DNA of 64,000 bases, taken from contig JAGRIH010000035.1 of assembly GCA_020443345.1 (NCBI GenBank), positions 19,030 to 83,029 on the forward strand. The letters are read 5' to 3'. The notes beneath the pieces are model-generated. The model saw nothing but the letters and a program-made list of their open reading frames with translations. It searched no databases and was not told the DNA's origin. The translations under genes and the position numbers were made by a program. The DNA comes from Halioglobus sp. (GTDB lineage: Bacteria > Pseudomonadota > Gammaproteobacteria > Pseudomonadales > Halieaceae). Each line of letters starts with the position of its first letter. The stretch's first letter is position 1. Shown piece by piece: positions 53,855-62,963 of the stretch.

Positions 53855-54336
53855 CTGCAACAGTGCCGAACTTGACCCGCGCACAGGTAAGCCAGGGGCA
53901 GCGCCTGCCCGAGATTCGCCAGCAGGTCACCGCCACCACGGTGATTTTGGGCGCACTGGCCAGCCGCGACTGGCGGCCCATGCACCACGATCGCGATTTC
54001 GCCATCGAGCGCAACGGCATGCGCGACATTTTTATCAACACGCCCAACAACCAGGCCTGGTTCGAGCGCCTGATCACCGACTGGACGGGGCCGAAAGGCC
54101 GGCTGGGACGCCTGCGCTTCAAGATGAAGCAGTCGGTCTACCCCGGTGACGAGATGGTGCTGGGCGGTACCGTGACCGGTATCGACACGGACGCTGTCGG
54201 CTGTTGCTGGGTGGAGCTGGAACTGGCGGTTACCGTCGCTGACCAGGTGGCCACTGAGTGCCAGGCGCGGGTGGCCATTCCCGCCGATGACAGCGACAAC
54301 CCCTGGGCGCGCCGGGGCGAGCAATGGCAGCCCTGA
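53851..54336 (+). CDS. MaoC-like enoyl-CoA hydratase
   Basis: A 161-residue hotdog-fold protein with the hydratase-2 active-site region SRDWRPMHHDRDFA, where Asp40 and His45/46 match the catalytic Asp-His pair. KMKQSVYPGDEMVLGGTVTG supplies the C-terminal strands. It probably forms a heterodimer with the preceding protein to hydrate an enoyl-CoA made by the acyl-CoA dehydrogenases. The ATGA overlap couples the two genes. Confidence 0.82.
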   Translation: MTATVPNLTRAQVSQGQRLPEIRQQVTATTVILGALASRDWRPMHHDRDFAIERNGMRDIFINTPNNQAWFERLITDWTGPKGRLGRLRFKMKQSVYPGDEMVLGGTVTGIDTDAVGCCWVELELAVTVADQVATECQARVAIPADDSDNPWARRGEQWQP

Positions 54337-54400
54337 CCGGCGACGGCAATTATCACGTTCATAAACCAGCATACTGCAAGCGAGCAAAGAGGCACTTTCC

Positions 54401-55561
54401 ATGGATCTAAAGTTCACTGAAGAGCAAATCATCCTGCGCGATATGGTCAAGAGCCTGTGCGAGGATTACAGCACGATGGAAACCGTCAGGGCCGTCGAGA
54501 AAGACCCCGTGGGCGTTCCCACCGAGCTGTGGCAGCAGATGCGCGAAACCGGCCTGCTGGGCATGATGCTGCCCGAAGAGCACGGCGGCATGGGACTGGG
54601 CATGCTCGACTGCGCGGTAATTTTCCAGGAGCTGGGTGCGGGGCTGGCGCCCGGCCCCTACTTTGACAGCGCCGTCATGGCGGTCAACGTCCTCAAACTG
54701 GCCGGCAGTGATGCCCAGAAAAAAGACCTGCTGCCGGCCATCGGCAGCGGCGAGCTGATCCTCAGCAACGCCTGGCTGGAGCCCGACAACGGCTTCGGGC
54801 CGCAGGGCGTACAACTGCGCGCCGACCAACAGGGCGAAGGCTACGTTCTCAACGGCGTCAAGCGCCACGTGTTTTATGCCAGTGCGGCACAGAAGCTGAT
54901 CGTACTGGCCAGGACCGGCGATGCCGCAGACGCCGTAGACCTGTTCCTGGTGGACGTGGACGCCGCCGGCGTGACCCTGGAGCAGCAGCACTCCATGGCC
55001 TGGGATACCCAGTATAAAGTGACTTTCGACAAGGTGCAGGTCAGCGCCGCGGATCGCATCGGCGCCGAGGGCTCCGGCTGGGCCACCTGGGAAGCGGCGA
55101 TGTACCAGGGCATTATCCTGCTCGCGGCCTGGGCCACCGGCGGCGCCGACCGGGCGCTGGCGATGACCGTCCAGTATGCCAAGGAGCGCGAGCAGTTCGA
55201 CAAGCCCATCGGCGCGTTCCAGGCGCTGGCGCACTACATGTCCGATGCCTACACCGTAGTCGAGGGGGCCAAGGTGCTGGTGCTGGAAGCCGCCTGGGCC
55301 TTTGACCAGGGGCACGATATCAAGCGCCTGGCGCCGATGGCGAAACTGTTTGCCTGCAAGACCTTCCGCGACACCACCGCCAAGTGCGAGCAGATACACG
55401 GCGGTTACGGCTTTACGCTGGAGTACGATATCCAGTTGTATTTCCGCCGGGCCAAGCAACTGCAGATGAACTGGTGGGATTCGCGCTACCTGGAGGATCT
55501 GGTGGCGGCCGAAGTGCTGGATACTGACGGCAGGACCATCGACGACCCGTTCAAGGTGTAA
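54401..55561 (+). CDS. Acyl-CoA dehydrogenase
   Basis: A 386-residue acyl-CoA dehydrogenase distinct from the one at 50919. It has LLGMMLPEEHGGMGLGMLD, a shortened mid-domain beta region, QYAKEREQFDKPIGAFQALAHYMSD, and KCEQIHGGYGFTLEYDIQLYFRRA near the C terminus, the classic FAD-site motif. It may pair with the other dehydrogenase to form a heterotetramer. ETF would receive its electrons. It lies 64 bases downstream of the MaoC gene. Confidence 0.9.
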   Translation: MDLKFTEEQIILRDMVKSLCEDYSTMETVRAVEKDPVGVPTELWQQMRETGLLGMMLPEEHGGMGLGMLDCAVIFQELGAGLAPGPYFDSAVMAVNVLKLAGSDAQKKDLLPAIGSGELILSNAWLEPDNGFGPQGVQLRADQQGEGYVLNGVKRHVFYASAAQKLIVLARTGDAADAVDLFLVDVDAAGVTLEQQHSMAWDTQYKVTFDKVQVSAADRIGAEGSGWATWEAAMYQGIILLAAWATGGADRALAMTVQYAKEREQFDKPIGAFQALAHYMSDAYTVVEGAKVLVLEAAWAFDQGHDIKRLAPMAKLFACKTFRDTTAKCEQIHGGYGFTLEYDIQLYFRRAKQLQMNWWDSRYLEDLVAAEVLDTDGRTIDDPFKV

Positions 55562-55578
55562 GCCGGGGTAACGCAGTT

Positions 55579-56784
55579 ATGGGTGCACTGGCAGGTATCA
55601 AGGTAATCGACTTCGGGCAGATGGTGTCAGCACCGTTTTGCGCCAAGCTGTTCAGTGACTACGGTGCCGATGTCGTCAAAGTCGAGCTGCCTGAGGGCGA
55701 TGCGGCCCGCCGCGCGGGTCCCTTCCCGCAGGATATACCGCACCCGGAAAAAAGCGGCCTGTTTTTTATCAACAATACCAACAAGCGCGGCATTACCTGT
55801 GATGTGAGCAGCGCCGCCGGGCGCGACTTGTTCCTGCGCCTCGTCGACTGGGCGGATGTATTGATAGAAAACCACCGGCCGGGACAGATGCGCGCATGGG
55901 GCCTGGACCACGAACAGTTGTTGCAGCGCAATCCCGCCCTGGTGAGCATCGCCATTACGCCGTTCGGGCAGACCGGCCCCTACAGCGCCTGGAACGGCTA
56001 CGACCTCAACGCCTATCACCTGACCGGTGCCAGCTCGCGCTACTGCGGCCGGCCCGGCGAAATGCCGCTGGAGCACGGTACGTTTTCCGCAGACTACTTC
56101 GGCGCGGTCGCCGGCGCCACCTGGGGAGCGGCGGCGGTCTACGGGCGCGCGCAGGTCGGCGGCGGCCAACTGGTGGACGTCTCCTGCGCGGAGGCGATCG
56201 CCGCGGCCTTTACCGGCGGACAGAACATCGGCGGTGTGGCACAGGACGGTATTTACGACAAACGCACCGGGGTGGGTATGCCCCAGGGCGCCCCGGCGAC
56301 GATCCTGCCCTGCCGCGACGGCCATGTCTGGATGCTGACCCTGGAGCCGGGACAGTGGAAGGGTCTGAAAAAAGTGATGGGAAATCCCGAGTGGGCGGAC
56401 ATGGAATTGTTCGATGACATGTTCATGCGCGCGCAGAACGCCGACATTATCTACCCGTTTATCGAGGAGTGGTGCATGCAGCATGACAAAATGGAGATCA
56501 TGGAAAAATGCCAGGCGGCCGGCTGTCCCATCACCGCCGTGTTCACCGTGGCCGAGGCCGCCGAGCAGCCGCACCTGAAAGCGCGGGACTACTTTGTCGA
56601 CATGGAGCATCCCGAACTGGGCAAGTTGAAAAACCTCGGGGCCCCTTTCAAGATGCCCGCCAGCCCGGGCGGGCCGACGGCGCCGGCACCCCTGCTGGGG
56701 CAGCATAACGCCGAAGTGTACACTCGGCTGCTGGGCGTGACGGACACGCAGTTCCAACAATTCCAGAGTGAAGGGATCATCTAG
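55579..56784 (+). CDS. CaiB/BaiF CoA-transferase with catalytic Asp
   Basis: A 401-residue CaiB/BaiF protein: IKVIDFGQMVSAPFCAKLF, GADVVKVELPEGD, NNTNKRGITCDV, ADVLIENHRPGQM, TPFGQTGPYSAW, and NGYDLNAYHLTG with Asp142 at the transferase catalytic position. Of the CaiB members in this window it looks most like an authentic class III CoA-transferase. It starts 17 bases after the acyl-CoA dehydrogenase stop. Confidence 0.88.
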   Translation: MGALAGIKVIDFGQMVSAPFCAKLFSDYGADVVKVELPEGDAARRAGPFPQDIPHPEKSGLFFINNTNKRGITCDVSSAAGRDLFLRLVDWADVLIENHRPGQMRAWGLDHEQLLQRNPALVSIAITPFGQTGPYSAWNGYDLNAYHLTGASSRYCGRPGEMPLEHGTFSADYFGAVAGATWGAAAVYGRAQVGGGQLVDVSCAEAIAAAFTGGQNIGGVAQDGIYDKRTGVGMPQGAPATILPCRDGHVWMLTLEPGQWKGLKKVMGNPEWADMELFDDMFMRAQNADIIYPFIEEWCMQHDKMEIMEKCQAAGCPITAVFTVAEAAEQPHLKARDYFVDMEHPELGKLKNLGAPFKMPASPGGPTAPAPLLGQHNAEVYTRLLGVTDTQFQQFQSEGII

Positions 56785-56816
56785 CAGCATCCGGTGCGCC
56801 GTGAAAGGGACATGTT

Positions 56817-58037
56817 ATGAGTAAAGCACTGCCCCTGCAGGGCATACGCGTGGTAAATTTCGGCTGGGTGTGGGCCGGTCCCGTGTGCGGCCAGACCCTG
56901 GCCTTCCTGGGGGCGGAAGTCCTTAAGGTGGAGTCCTACGCCCGGGTCGATATGACGCGCAACCTGCCGCCCTTTGCCGAGGGCAAGCCCGGCCCCAACC
57001 GCAGCCTGTCCAACAATGCCTGCTGGGCGGGGAACGGCTCGGTATCCCTGAACCTGAAGGAGCCGCGCGCGCGGGAACTGGCCCTGCAACTGATCGCGCA
57101 ATCCGACGTGGTGATCGAGAACTTCGGCCCCGGCGTCATGGAAAAGATGGGGCTGGGTTATGCCACGCTGCGCGGCGTAAAAGAGGATATCGTGATGATG
57201 TCCATGCCCGGCACCGGCCTGTACGGGCCGGGCAAGGACATGCGCACCTACGGGCTCAGCCTCACCTCCACTACCGGGCTGGACAGCCTGGTGGGCTACA
57301 AGGGCGAGGGGCCCATCCCGGTGGAAAATGCCTACGCCGACCCATTCAACGGTATTTTCGGCGGCTTTGCCGTGGTGGCGGCACTGCAGCACCGCGCCAA
57401 CACCGGCGAGGGCCAGCACATCGATTTTTCGCAGCAGGAGGCCACCATGCAGATGGTGGGCCCCGCCTACATGGACTACCAGCTCAACGGCCGGGTGGCC
57501 GGCACCAAGGGCAATGAACACCCACTCAATGGCGCGGCCCCGCACGGGGTGTTTCCCTGTACGGGCGACGACCGCTGGATCAGCATCGCGGTCGTCACGG
57601 AGCAGGAGTGGCGGGCGCTGGTGCAGGCGATGGATAATCCCGAATGGGCGCTGCAGGCAAAGTACGCGACGCTACAGGAGCGCGTGTCGCATATCGACGA
57701 GTTGCACGCCGCGCTCGCCGAGTGGACCGTCCACTACGATGACCGCCAGCTGACACAGCAGCTGCAGGAGGCCGGTGTCGCCGCGGCCCCGGTACTGAGT
57801 ATTGGCGATTTGCTGGACGACCCTCACTACCGGGCGCGCGGCACCTATATCGAGGTGCGCCACCCTCTCGACTACGATGTGACCATCTACGGTTCCTACG
57901 TGAAGCTGAGCCGCAGCGAGGTGGAAGTGAAGCCCGGTCCGATTATCGGGCAGGACAACGACTATGTGTTCAAGGAATTGCTCGGTCTGCCGGAGCAGGC
58001 GTATCGGCAACTGATCGACGACAAGGTGATTTACTGA
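56817..58037 (+). CDS. CaiB/BaiF CoA-transferase family protein
   Basis: A 406-residue CaiB/BaiF protein: IRVVNFGWVWAGPVCGQTL, GAEVLKVESYARVDMTRN, NACWAGNGSVSLNLK, SDVVIENFGPGVMEK, MSMPGTGLYGPGKD and TYGLSLTSTTG. The transferase Asp position is Gly, as in several subfamilies of unknown reaction. It follows the preceding CaiB gene by 32 bases; two adjacent, diverged CaiB genes suggest a heteromer or two CoA-exchange steps. Confidence 0.87.
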   Translation: MSKALPLQGIRVVNFGWVWAGPVCGQTLAFLGAEVLKVESYARVDMTRNLPPFAEGKPGPNRSLSNNACWAGNGSVSLNLKEPRARELALQLIAQSDVVIENFGPGVMEKMGLGYATLRGVKEDIVMMSMPGTGLYGPGKDMRTYGLSLTSTTGLDSLVGYKGEGPIPVENAYADPFNGIFGGFAVVAALQHRANTGEGQHIDFSQQEATMQMVGPAYMDYQLNGRVAGTKGNEHPLNGAAPHGVFPCTGDDRWISIAVVTEQEWRALVQAMDNPEWALQAKYATLQERVSHIDELHAALAEWTVHYDDRQLTQQLQEAGVAAAPVLSIGDLLDDPHYRARGTYIEVRHPLDYDVTIYGSYVKLSRSEVEVKPGPIIGQDNDYVFKELLGLPEQAYRQLIDDKVIY

Positions 58038-58307
58038 GGCGTCGAAACGGCAGCCTGCCTGCAGAGAGCCGCTATTCGCATTCTCTCAACTCGAACAACG
58101 CTTTCTGCGGCGATCTGTACCGGCGCCTGCGCACCTCACTGGGAGTGGTGAGCTGGTCGCACATTGCGTTTTCCGGGCCAAAATTGAAGTTGTATCGACC
58201 GGATTTGAGCCAAGGCAGGTTGGTGGGCTACAGTGGAAGCCACTAGACTGGAAGCCTGACCGTTAAATTTGCGCGCTCAGCGCGTCACTGATGAGGAAAT
58301 CAACCGT

Positions 58308-59267
58308 ATGGCCGTAATCTTGTGTTCATGGGGTGATGTCGTCGAAGGCGGTACCGAGGAGGCGCTGACGCTCGCCAGCCAGTTCAGCGCGGCCGCCGGG
58401 GTCGACCTGGACTGGGTCGTGGTGGGCGGCATGGCCGCCGCTGCGCAGGAGCTGGCAGAGCGCTACGGCGTCGCGCATCTCGATACGATTGCTGATGCCA
58501 AGCTGGAGAACTACGGCCCCGACGCCCTGGTCGCCGCCTTTGCCCAGTACTGCGAACAGTATAAGCCACAGACAATTTTCTTCAACCAGACCGCGCCGGC
58601 GCGTCTGATCGCGCCGCGCCTGGCAGGCCGCCTGGGCATACCGGTGGTGGCAAATGGTATCGGCCTGGAACTCGACGGCGGCACACTGAAGGTCACCGCG
58701 ACTGCGTTCGGCGGCGATACCCATGTGCTGTACGAACTGGCCGAACCGGTAAATATCGTGTCCCTGGTCACCACCGCGATCGATGCGGAGCCCGCCGCAC
58801 AGGCGTCCAGCCCACAGCGCCGGGATGTGTCGGTGGATCTGGGCGCTGTCGAAGAGCGCTTGAAAGTAACCTCCGCGGCGAGTTCTACCGGGCCGCGCCT
58901 GGAAGACGCGGATATTATCGTCGCCGGCGGGCGCGGGCTGGGCTCGCCGGACAACTACAATACCCTGATCAAGGGGCTGGCCGAGGCACTGGGCGGTATG
59001 CACGGAGGCTCCCGGGTGATCGTCGACGAGGGCTGGATCGACTCCACCCATCAGGTGGGGCTCACCGGCAAGATCACCCGGCCCGGCCTGTACCTGGCGG
59101 CCGGGATTTCCGGTGCCAGTCAGCACATGGCCGGTTGTTCCGCGGCCAAGACGATCGTTGCCATCAACAAGGACAAGGACGCTTCGATCTACCGCTACGC
59201 ACGCTACGGCATCGTCGCGGACTGTCTCGAGGTACTACCTGAACTGATCAAAGCAGCCAAGGCTTAA
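58308..59267 (+). CDS. etfA: Electron transfer flavoprotein alpha subunit
   Basis: A 319-residue ETF alpha subunit. The C-terminal FAD-binding region is clear: VAGGRGLGSPDNYN, VDEGWIDSTHQVGLTGK, LYLAAGISGASQHMAG and IVAINKDKDASIYRYARYGIVAD. It partners the beta subunit at 48662. ATG 58308 with GAGGA 9 bases upstream is preferred; the frame opens at 58269. It has a 270-base upstream gap and may have its own promoter. Confidence 0.93.
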   Translation: MAVILCSWGDVVEGGTEEALTLASQFSAAAGVDLDWVVVGGMAAAAQELAERYGVAHLDTIADAKLENYGPDALVAAFAQYCEQYKPQTIFFNQTAPARLIAPRLAGRLGIPVVANGIGLELDGGTLKVTATAFGGDTHVLYELAEPVNIVSLVTTAIDAEPAAQASSPQRRDVSVDLGAVEERLKVTSAASSTGPRLEDADIIVAGGRGLGSPDNYNTLIKGLAEALGGMHGGSRVIVDEGWIDSTHQVGLTGKITRPGLYLAAGISGASQHMAGCSAAKTIVAINKDKDASIYRYARYGIVADCLEVLPELIKAAKA

Positions 59268-59278
59268 GAGAGGTCTTC

Positions 59279-59701
59279 ATGAGCGAACAGCGGGTGCCCT
59301 GTGTAGCGGGGCTTTTTTCGGAAACGGATGGCAAGGCGGTAGTACACGGTTCGCGCTGCACATCCTGCAATACCCCTTACTTTCCCAAGACGAGCCACTG
59401 TCACAACCCCGGCTGCGACGAGTCGAACGTCGAGGACTACGACTTTGGCGGCAAGGGTGTGCTGTGGAGTTATTCGGTGGCGGATTTTCCACCGCCGCCG
59501 CCGCACAAGTACGACGAACCCTTCAAACCCTACGTGATTGGCGTGGTGGATCTGGATGCCGGCCTGCGCATGGTGGGCCAGATGATCGACCCCCTGGAGG
59601 CGGTGCAGATCGGGGCGCAGGTCGAACTGGTTATCGATACCCTGTATCACGAGGACGGCAAGGCCCACACCTCGTGGAAGTTTAAACAGCTCCAGAACTG
59701 A
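59279..59701 (+). CDS. DUF35 OB-fold/zinc-ribbon acyl-CoA-associated protein
   Basis: A 140-residue DUF35 protein. The N-terminal rubredoxin-like zinc ribbon has Cys27, Cys30, Cys41 and Cys46 (RCTSCNTPYFP and HCHNPGC), followed by an OB fold with GKGVLWSYSVADFPPPP and KPYVIGVVDLDAGLRMVGQ. DUF35 proteins bind acyl-CoA and partner thiolase or lipid-transfer aldolases; in Mycobacterium the ChsH2 DUF35 domain works with Ltp2. The gene is followed directly by the thiolase-like gene, supporting that partnership. Confidence 0.88.
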   Translation: MSEQRVPCVAGLFSETDGKAVVHGSRCTSCNTPYFPKTSHCHNPGCDESNVEDYDFGGKGVLWSYSVADFPPPPPHKYDEPFKPYVIGVVDLDAGLRMVGQMIDPLEAVQIGAQVELVIDTLYHEDGKAHTSWKFKQLQN

Positions 59702-59733
59702 CAGACGCCCTGAACGCGTTAAGGAGAATTCAT

Positions 59734-60927
59734 ATGCAAGAAGTTGCTGTGCTGGGTGTGGGAATGCACCGTTTTGGCAAAACCGGCGACGCGGTGGTGG
59801 GCACCAAGTCCGTCACGGAACTGTGTCGTCATGCAATCAACGAAGCGCTGCGCGATGCCGGCGCCAACTGGCGGGATATCCAGGCAGTGGCTGCGGCCAG
59901 CTCCCGCTTTTCCGGCGGCAAGGGCTGGGGTCTGAACGGCAACGATGTCGTGGAAGACCTGGGTTCCACGGGGATTCCCGTGTACAACATGTCGGCCGGC
60001 TGCGCCGCTGGCGGCAACGCCTTCAACGTGGGCTACTCCCTGGTTGCCGGCGGCGTCTACGACATGGTGCTGGTGGTCGGCGGCGAAGTGATGCCCAAGG
60101 GCATGATCCAGACCTCCGGTGTGGAGGAGGCCACGGACCCTGAATTCCTGCGCCAGCGCTGTGTCGGTATGCCGGGGCCGTCCTTCTGGTCCACCCTGGC
60201 GCGCCGGCGCATGCACGACTTCGGCACCACCGAAGAGCAGTTTTCCCGCATTACCGTGAAGGCCCGTGCCTGCTCCGTGCACAACCCCAATTCGCGCTTT
60301 CAAAAGGCGATCACTATCGAAGACGTGCTGGGCTCGCCCTATGTGAGCAACCCGCTGCGCCTGTTCCAGATCTGCCCGGTGTCCAACGGGGCGGCCGCGG
60401 CGATTATCTGTTCCGCGGAAAAAGCGCGCCAGTTCACCACCCACCCGGTCACTGTCGCCAGCAGCGCAGTGGCGACCATGACCTTCGATGACATGCTGCC
60501 GCGCGGCCTGGCGGACCCCGTGACCCGGGAGGACAACCTGCACACCGAGGTGCGCAATGCCGTGCGCAGCGCCTTTGACAAGGCCTCCATGGGGCCGCAG
60601 GATGTCAGCTTCATCGAGTTGCAGGACAACACCTGTTACTATGAGCTGGCCTTTCCGGAGGAGTGGGGTTTCTGCGAGCCGGGCGAGGCACAGCGGCTGA
60701 TGGATGACGGCGAAACCACCCCCGACGGGCGCCTGCCAATCAACCCGTCCGGCGGTTTCGTGTCCTTTGGCGAGGCCACGACAGCCATGGGCGTGTTCCA
60801 GATTGCCGAGCTCACCTGGCAGTTGCGCGGGCAGGCCGGCGGACGCCAGGTGCCGAATGCCAAGGTCGGCCTGGCGCAAACCAACGGGCTCGGCGGGAAT
60901 GCCACGGCGGCCATCCTGAAAAAATAG
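59734..60927 (+). CDS. Thiolase-fold lipid-transfer protein (Ltp/SCP-x-like)
   Basis: A 397-residue thiolase-fold protein. It has YNMSAGCAAGGNAFNVGY with Cys90 at the nucleophile position, DVSFIELQDNTCYYELAF, NPSGGFVSFGEATTAMGVFQ and GLAQTNGLGGNATAAIL. The usual thiolase GHPxGATG block and second Cys are replaced, as in Ltp2-type retro-aldolases that cleave steroid side chains; however, a thiolase role is not excluded. AGGAG precedes the ATG. With DUF35 upstream it forms a recognised two-gene unit. Confidence 0.85.
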   Translation: MQEVAVLGVGMHRFGKTGDAVVGTKSVTELCRHAINEALRDAGANWRDIQAVAAASSRFSGGKGWGLNGNDVVEDLGSTGIPVYNMSAGCAAGGNAFNVGYSLVAGGVYDMVLVVGGEVMPKGMIQTSGVEEATDPEFLRQRCVGMPGPSFWSTLARRRMHDFGTTEEQFSRITVKARACSVHNPNSRFQKAITIEDVLGSPYVSNPLRLFQICPVSNGAAAAIICSAEKARQFTTHPVTVASSAVATMTFDDMLPRGLADPVTREDNLHTEVRNAVRSAFDKASMGPQDVSFIELQDNTCYYELAFPEEWGFCEPGEAQRLMDDGETTPDGRLPINPSGGFVSFGEATTAMGVFQIAELTWQLRGQAGGRQVPNAKVGLAQTNGLGGNATAAILKK

Positions 60928-60968
60928 ACTAACCGGCCCCGGCCCTCGGGGCGCTATTCGAGGCTGCG

Positions 60969-62963
60969 ATGGAACAGATCACCGTACTTGATTACCTTGT
61001 TCTTACCGTCGTGCTGTGCGCCGCACTGGCCAGCCTTTATATCGGCCTGAGAAAACGCGCCCGGGCGATCGGCCGGGGCAAGCCCTACTTTGGCGAATCG
61101 CCCGATACACAGGCCGTCATGGCCAAGGTAAATAAACAATCGTTTATCTCCCGTGGCCTGATGACCTCGCGTCTGATGAACCGCCCCGTGGCGGGCACCT
61201 TTCACAGCATGCTGTTCATAGGGGCGCTGATCCTGATTTTCGGGCATGCGGCGTATGCGCTGAAATTTGTCGGCGTCTCCGTCTACGAGGGCTGGTTTGG
61301 TGCCGTAGTGATGGAGTTCGGGCGCGAAATTGGCGGCGTCATGCTGTTTGTCGGCGTACTGTTCTTCCTGCTGCGCCGCCTGCACCCGCCGGAGCGCCTG
61401 ACCGCCGGCGGCAAGACGCGCACGGGTTTCGAACGCGGCGAGATCATCCTGCTGACGATTGTGGTGCTGGGCTTTCTCACCGAGGGCCTGCGCCTGGCTT
61501 TTGAACCCTCCGCCAGCGGGTTGGAGTTTTTCGGCAGCGCCATCGGCCCTGTGCTGCACGATATGCTGGGTGAGGATGGCAGCATCTTCGGCTTCAAGCT
61601 GATGTGGTGGATACACGGCCTGGCGGGCAGCGCTTTTATCGCGGTGATCGCCTACAGCCCCTTTTCGCACATGATTCTCGGGCCGGTCAACTCGGCGCTG
61701 GCCAACAAGCGCGACGGCTTGAACCTGCCCCCCATCAACTTCGACTTCGATGAAGAGGGCGAAGACGACGAGGACGAGGAGATGCGCTTCGGCGCCGCAC
61801 GCCTGGTGGATTTGAGCCAGAAAAACCTGCTCGATGCCGATGCCTGCCTGTGGTGCGGGCGCTGCCACGAGGTGTGCCCCGCGGCGCAGACCGGCAAGGA
61901 CCTGTCGCCGAAAAAAGTCATGGCCACAGTGGCCGAGTACCTGCAGGCCGGTAAATTCGACGACGATGACCTGATCGACGTGCTGGGCTTTGACGCCATG
62001 TTCAACTGCACCACCTGCGCGGCCTGCGTCGAAGTCTGCCCGGTCAGCAACAACCCGGCGGATACGATCATGGAGTTTCGCCGCCATTTCGTCATGGACC
62101 GCTCGGAGATGCCCGACACCATGGCGGCGGCCAACCGCAACCTGGAATCCCGGGAGCACCCTTTCGTCGGCACCAGTGCCAATCCCGGTGACTGGCGCCA
62201 GGGCCTGGATGTGCCGGTTTTCGAGCCCGGCGTGACGGAATACCTGCTGTGGCTGGGCTGTTCGGTGACCTACGAGGAGCGCGCCCAGGAAATCGCGCGC
62301 GCGATGGTGAAAATACTCGAGGCGGCCAATATCTCCTACGGGATACTGGAGGAGTCCCGCTGCACCGGCGATCCGGCCAAGATGATGGGCAACGAGATGC
62401 AGTTCGTGGAGCTGGCGGAGGCCAACATCGAGGACTTCCGGGAACAGAAGATCCAGAAAGTCATCACCATGTGCGCCCACTGCTACAACAGCTTCGATCG
62501 CTACTACCCGGAACTGGGTGCCGACTGGCAGACCATACCCCATACGGTCCTGCTCGATCAGTTGATCGGCGAGGGCAAGCTGTCCATCGCCGGCAAGACC
62601 GATGAAAAAATCACCTTCCACGACCCCTGCTACCTGGCGCGGCACAACGGCATTGTCGAGCAGCCGCGCAATGTGATCTCGGCGGTGGGGCAGCTGATCG
62701 AGATGCCGCGCAAGGAAAAACAGAGCTTCTGCTGCGGCGCCGGCGGCGGCAACTACTGGGGCGGCCAGGGCGGCACCGCCAGAATCAGCGACGTGCGCAT
62801 GCAGGAAGCCATCGACACCGGCGCCGACAAGGTCGCCACCTCGTGCTCCTTCTGCCTGCTGATGCTGACCCCCAGCGCCACCAAACACACTGAGAAGCGC
62901 AAGGTCTACGACGTGGCCGAGCTGGTGGCGGACCGCATACCGGCGACGGTGATCGAGGAGTAA
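60969..62963 (+). CDS. etfD: EtfD-like membrane iron-sulfur ETF:quinone oxidoreductase
   Basis: A 664-residue integral membrane protein. The N-terminal ~250 residues hold about 5-6 hydrophobic helices and a heme-b-type domain. Two [4Fe-4S] ferredoxin motifs follow, CLWCGRCHEVCP (about 293-304) and CTTCAACVEVCP (about 346-357), and then two CCG domains (LGCSVTY with CAHCYNS; HDPCYLA with SFCCGAGGG) as in heterodisulfide reductase HdrB. The Mycobacterium counterpart EtfD moves electrons from reduced ETF to the quinone pool during lipid or sterol oxidation. It completes the ETF chain of this cluster. Confidence 0.87.
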   Translation: MEQITVLDYLVLTVVLCAALASLYIGLRKRARAIGRGKPYFGESPDTQAVMAKVNKQSFISRGLMTSRLMNRPVAGTFHSMLFIGALILIFGHAAYALKFVGVSVYEGWFGAVVMEFGREIGGVMLFVGVLFFLLRRLHPPERLTAGGKTRTGFERGEIILLTIVVLGFLTEGLRLAFEPSASGLEFFGSAIGPVLHDMLGEDGSIFGFKLMWWIHGLAGSAFIAVIAYSPFSHMILGPVNSALANKRDGLNLPPINFDFDEEGEDDEDEEMRFGAARLVDLSQKNLLDADACLWCGRCHEVCPAAQTGKDLSPKKVMATVAEYLQAGKFDDDDLIDVLGFDAMFNCTTCAACVEVCPVSNNPADTIMEFRRHFVMDRSEMPDTMAAANRNLESREHPFVGTSANPGDWRQGLDVPVFEPGVTEYLLWLGCSVTYEERAQEIARAMVKILEAANISYGILEESRCTGDPAKMMGNEMQFVELAEANIEDFREQKIQKVITMCAHCYNSFDRYYPELGADWQTIPHTVLLDQLIGEGKLSIAGKTDEKITFHDPCYLARHNGIVEQPRNVISAVGQLIEMPRKEKQSFCCGAGGGNYWGGQGGTARISDVRMQEAIDTGADKVATSCSFCLLMLTPSATKHTEKRKVYDVAELVADRIPATVIEE

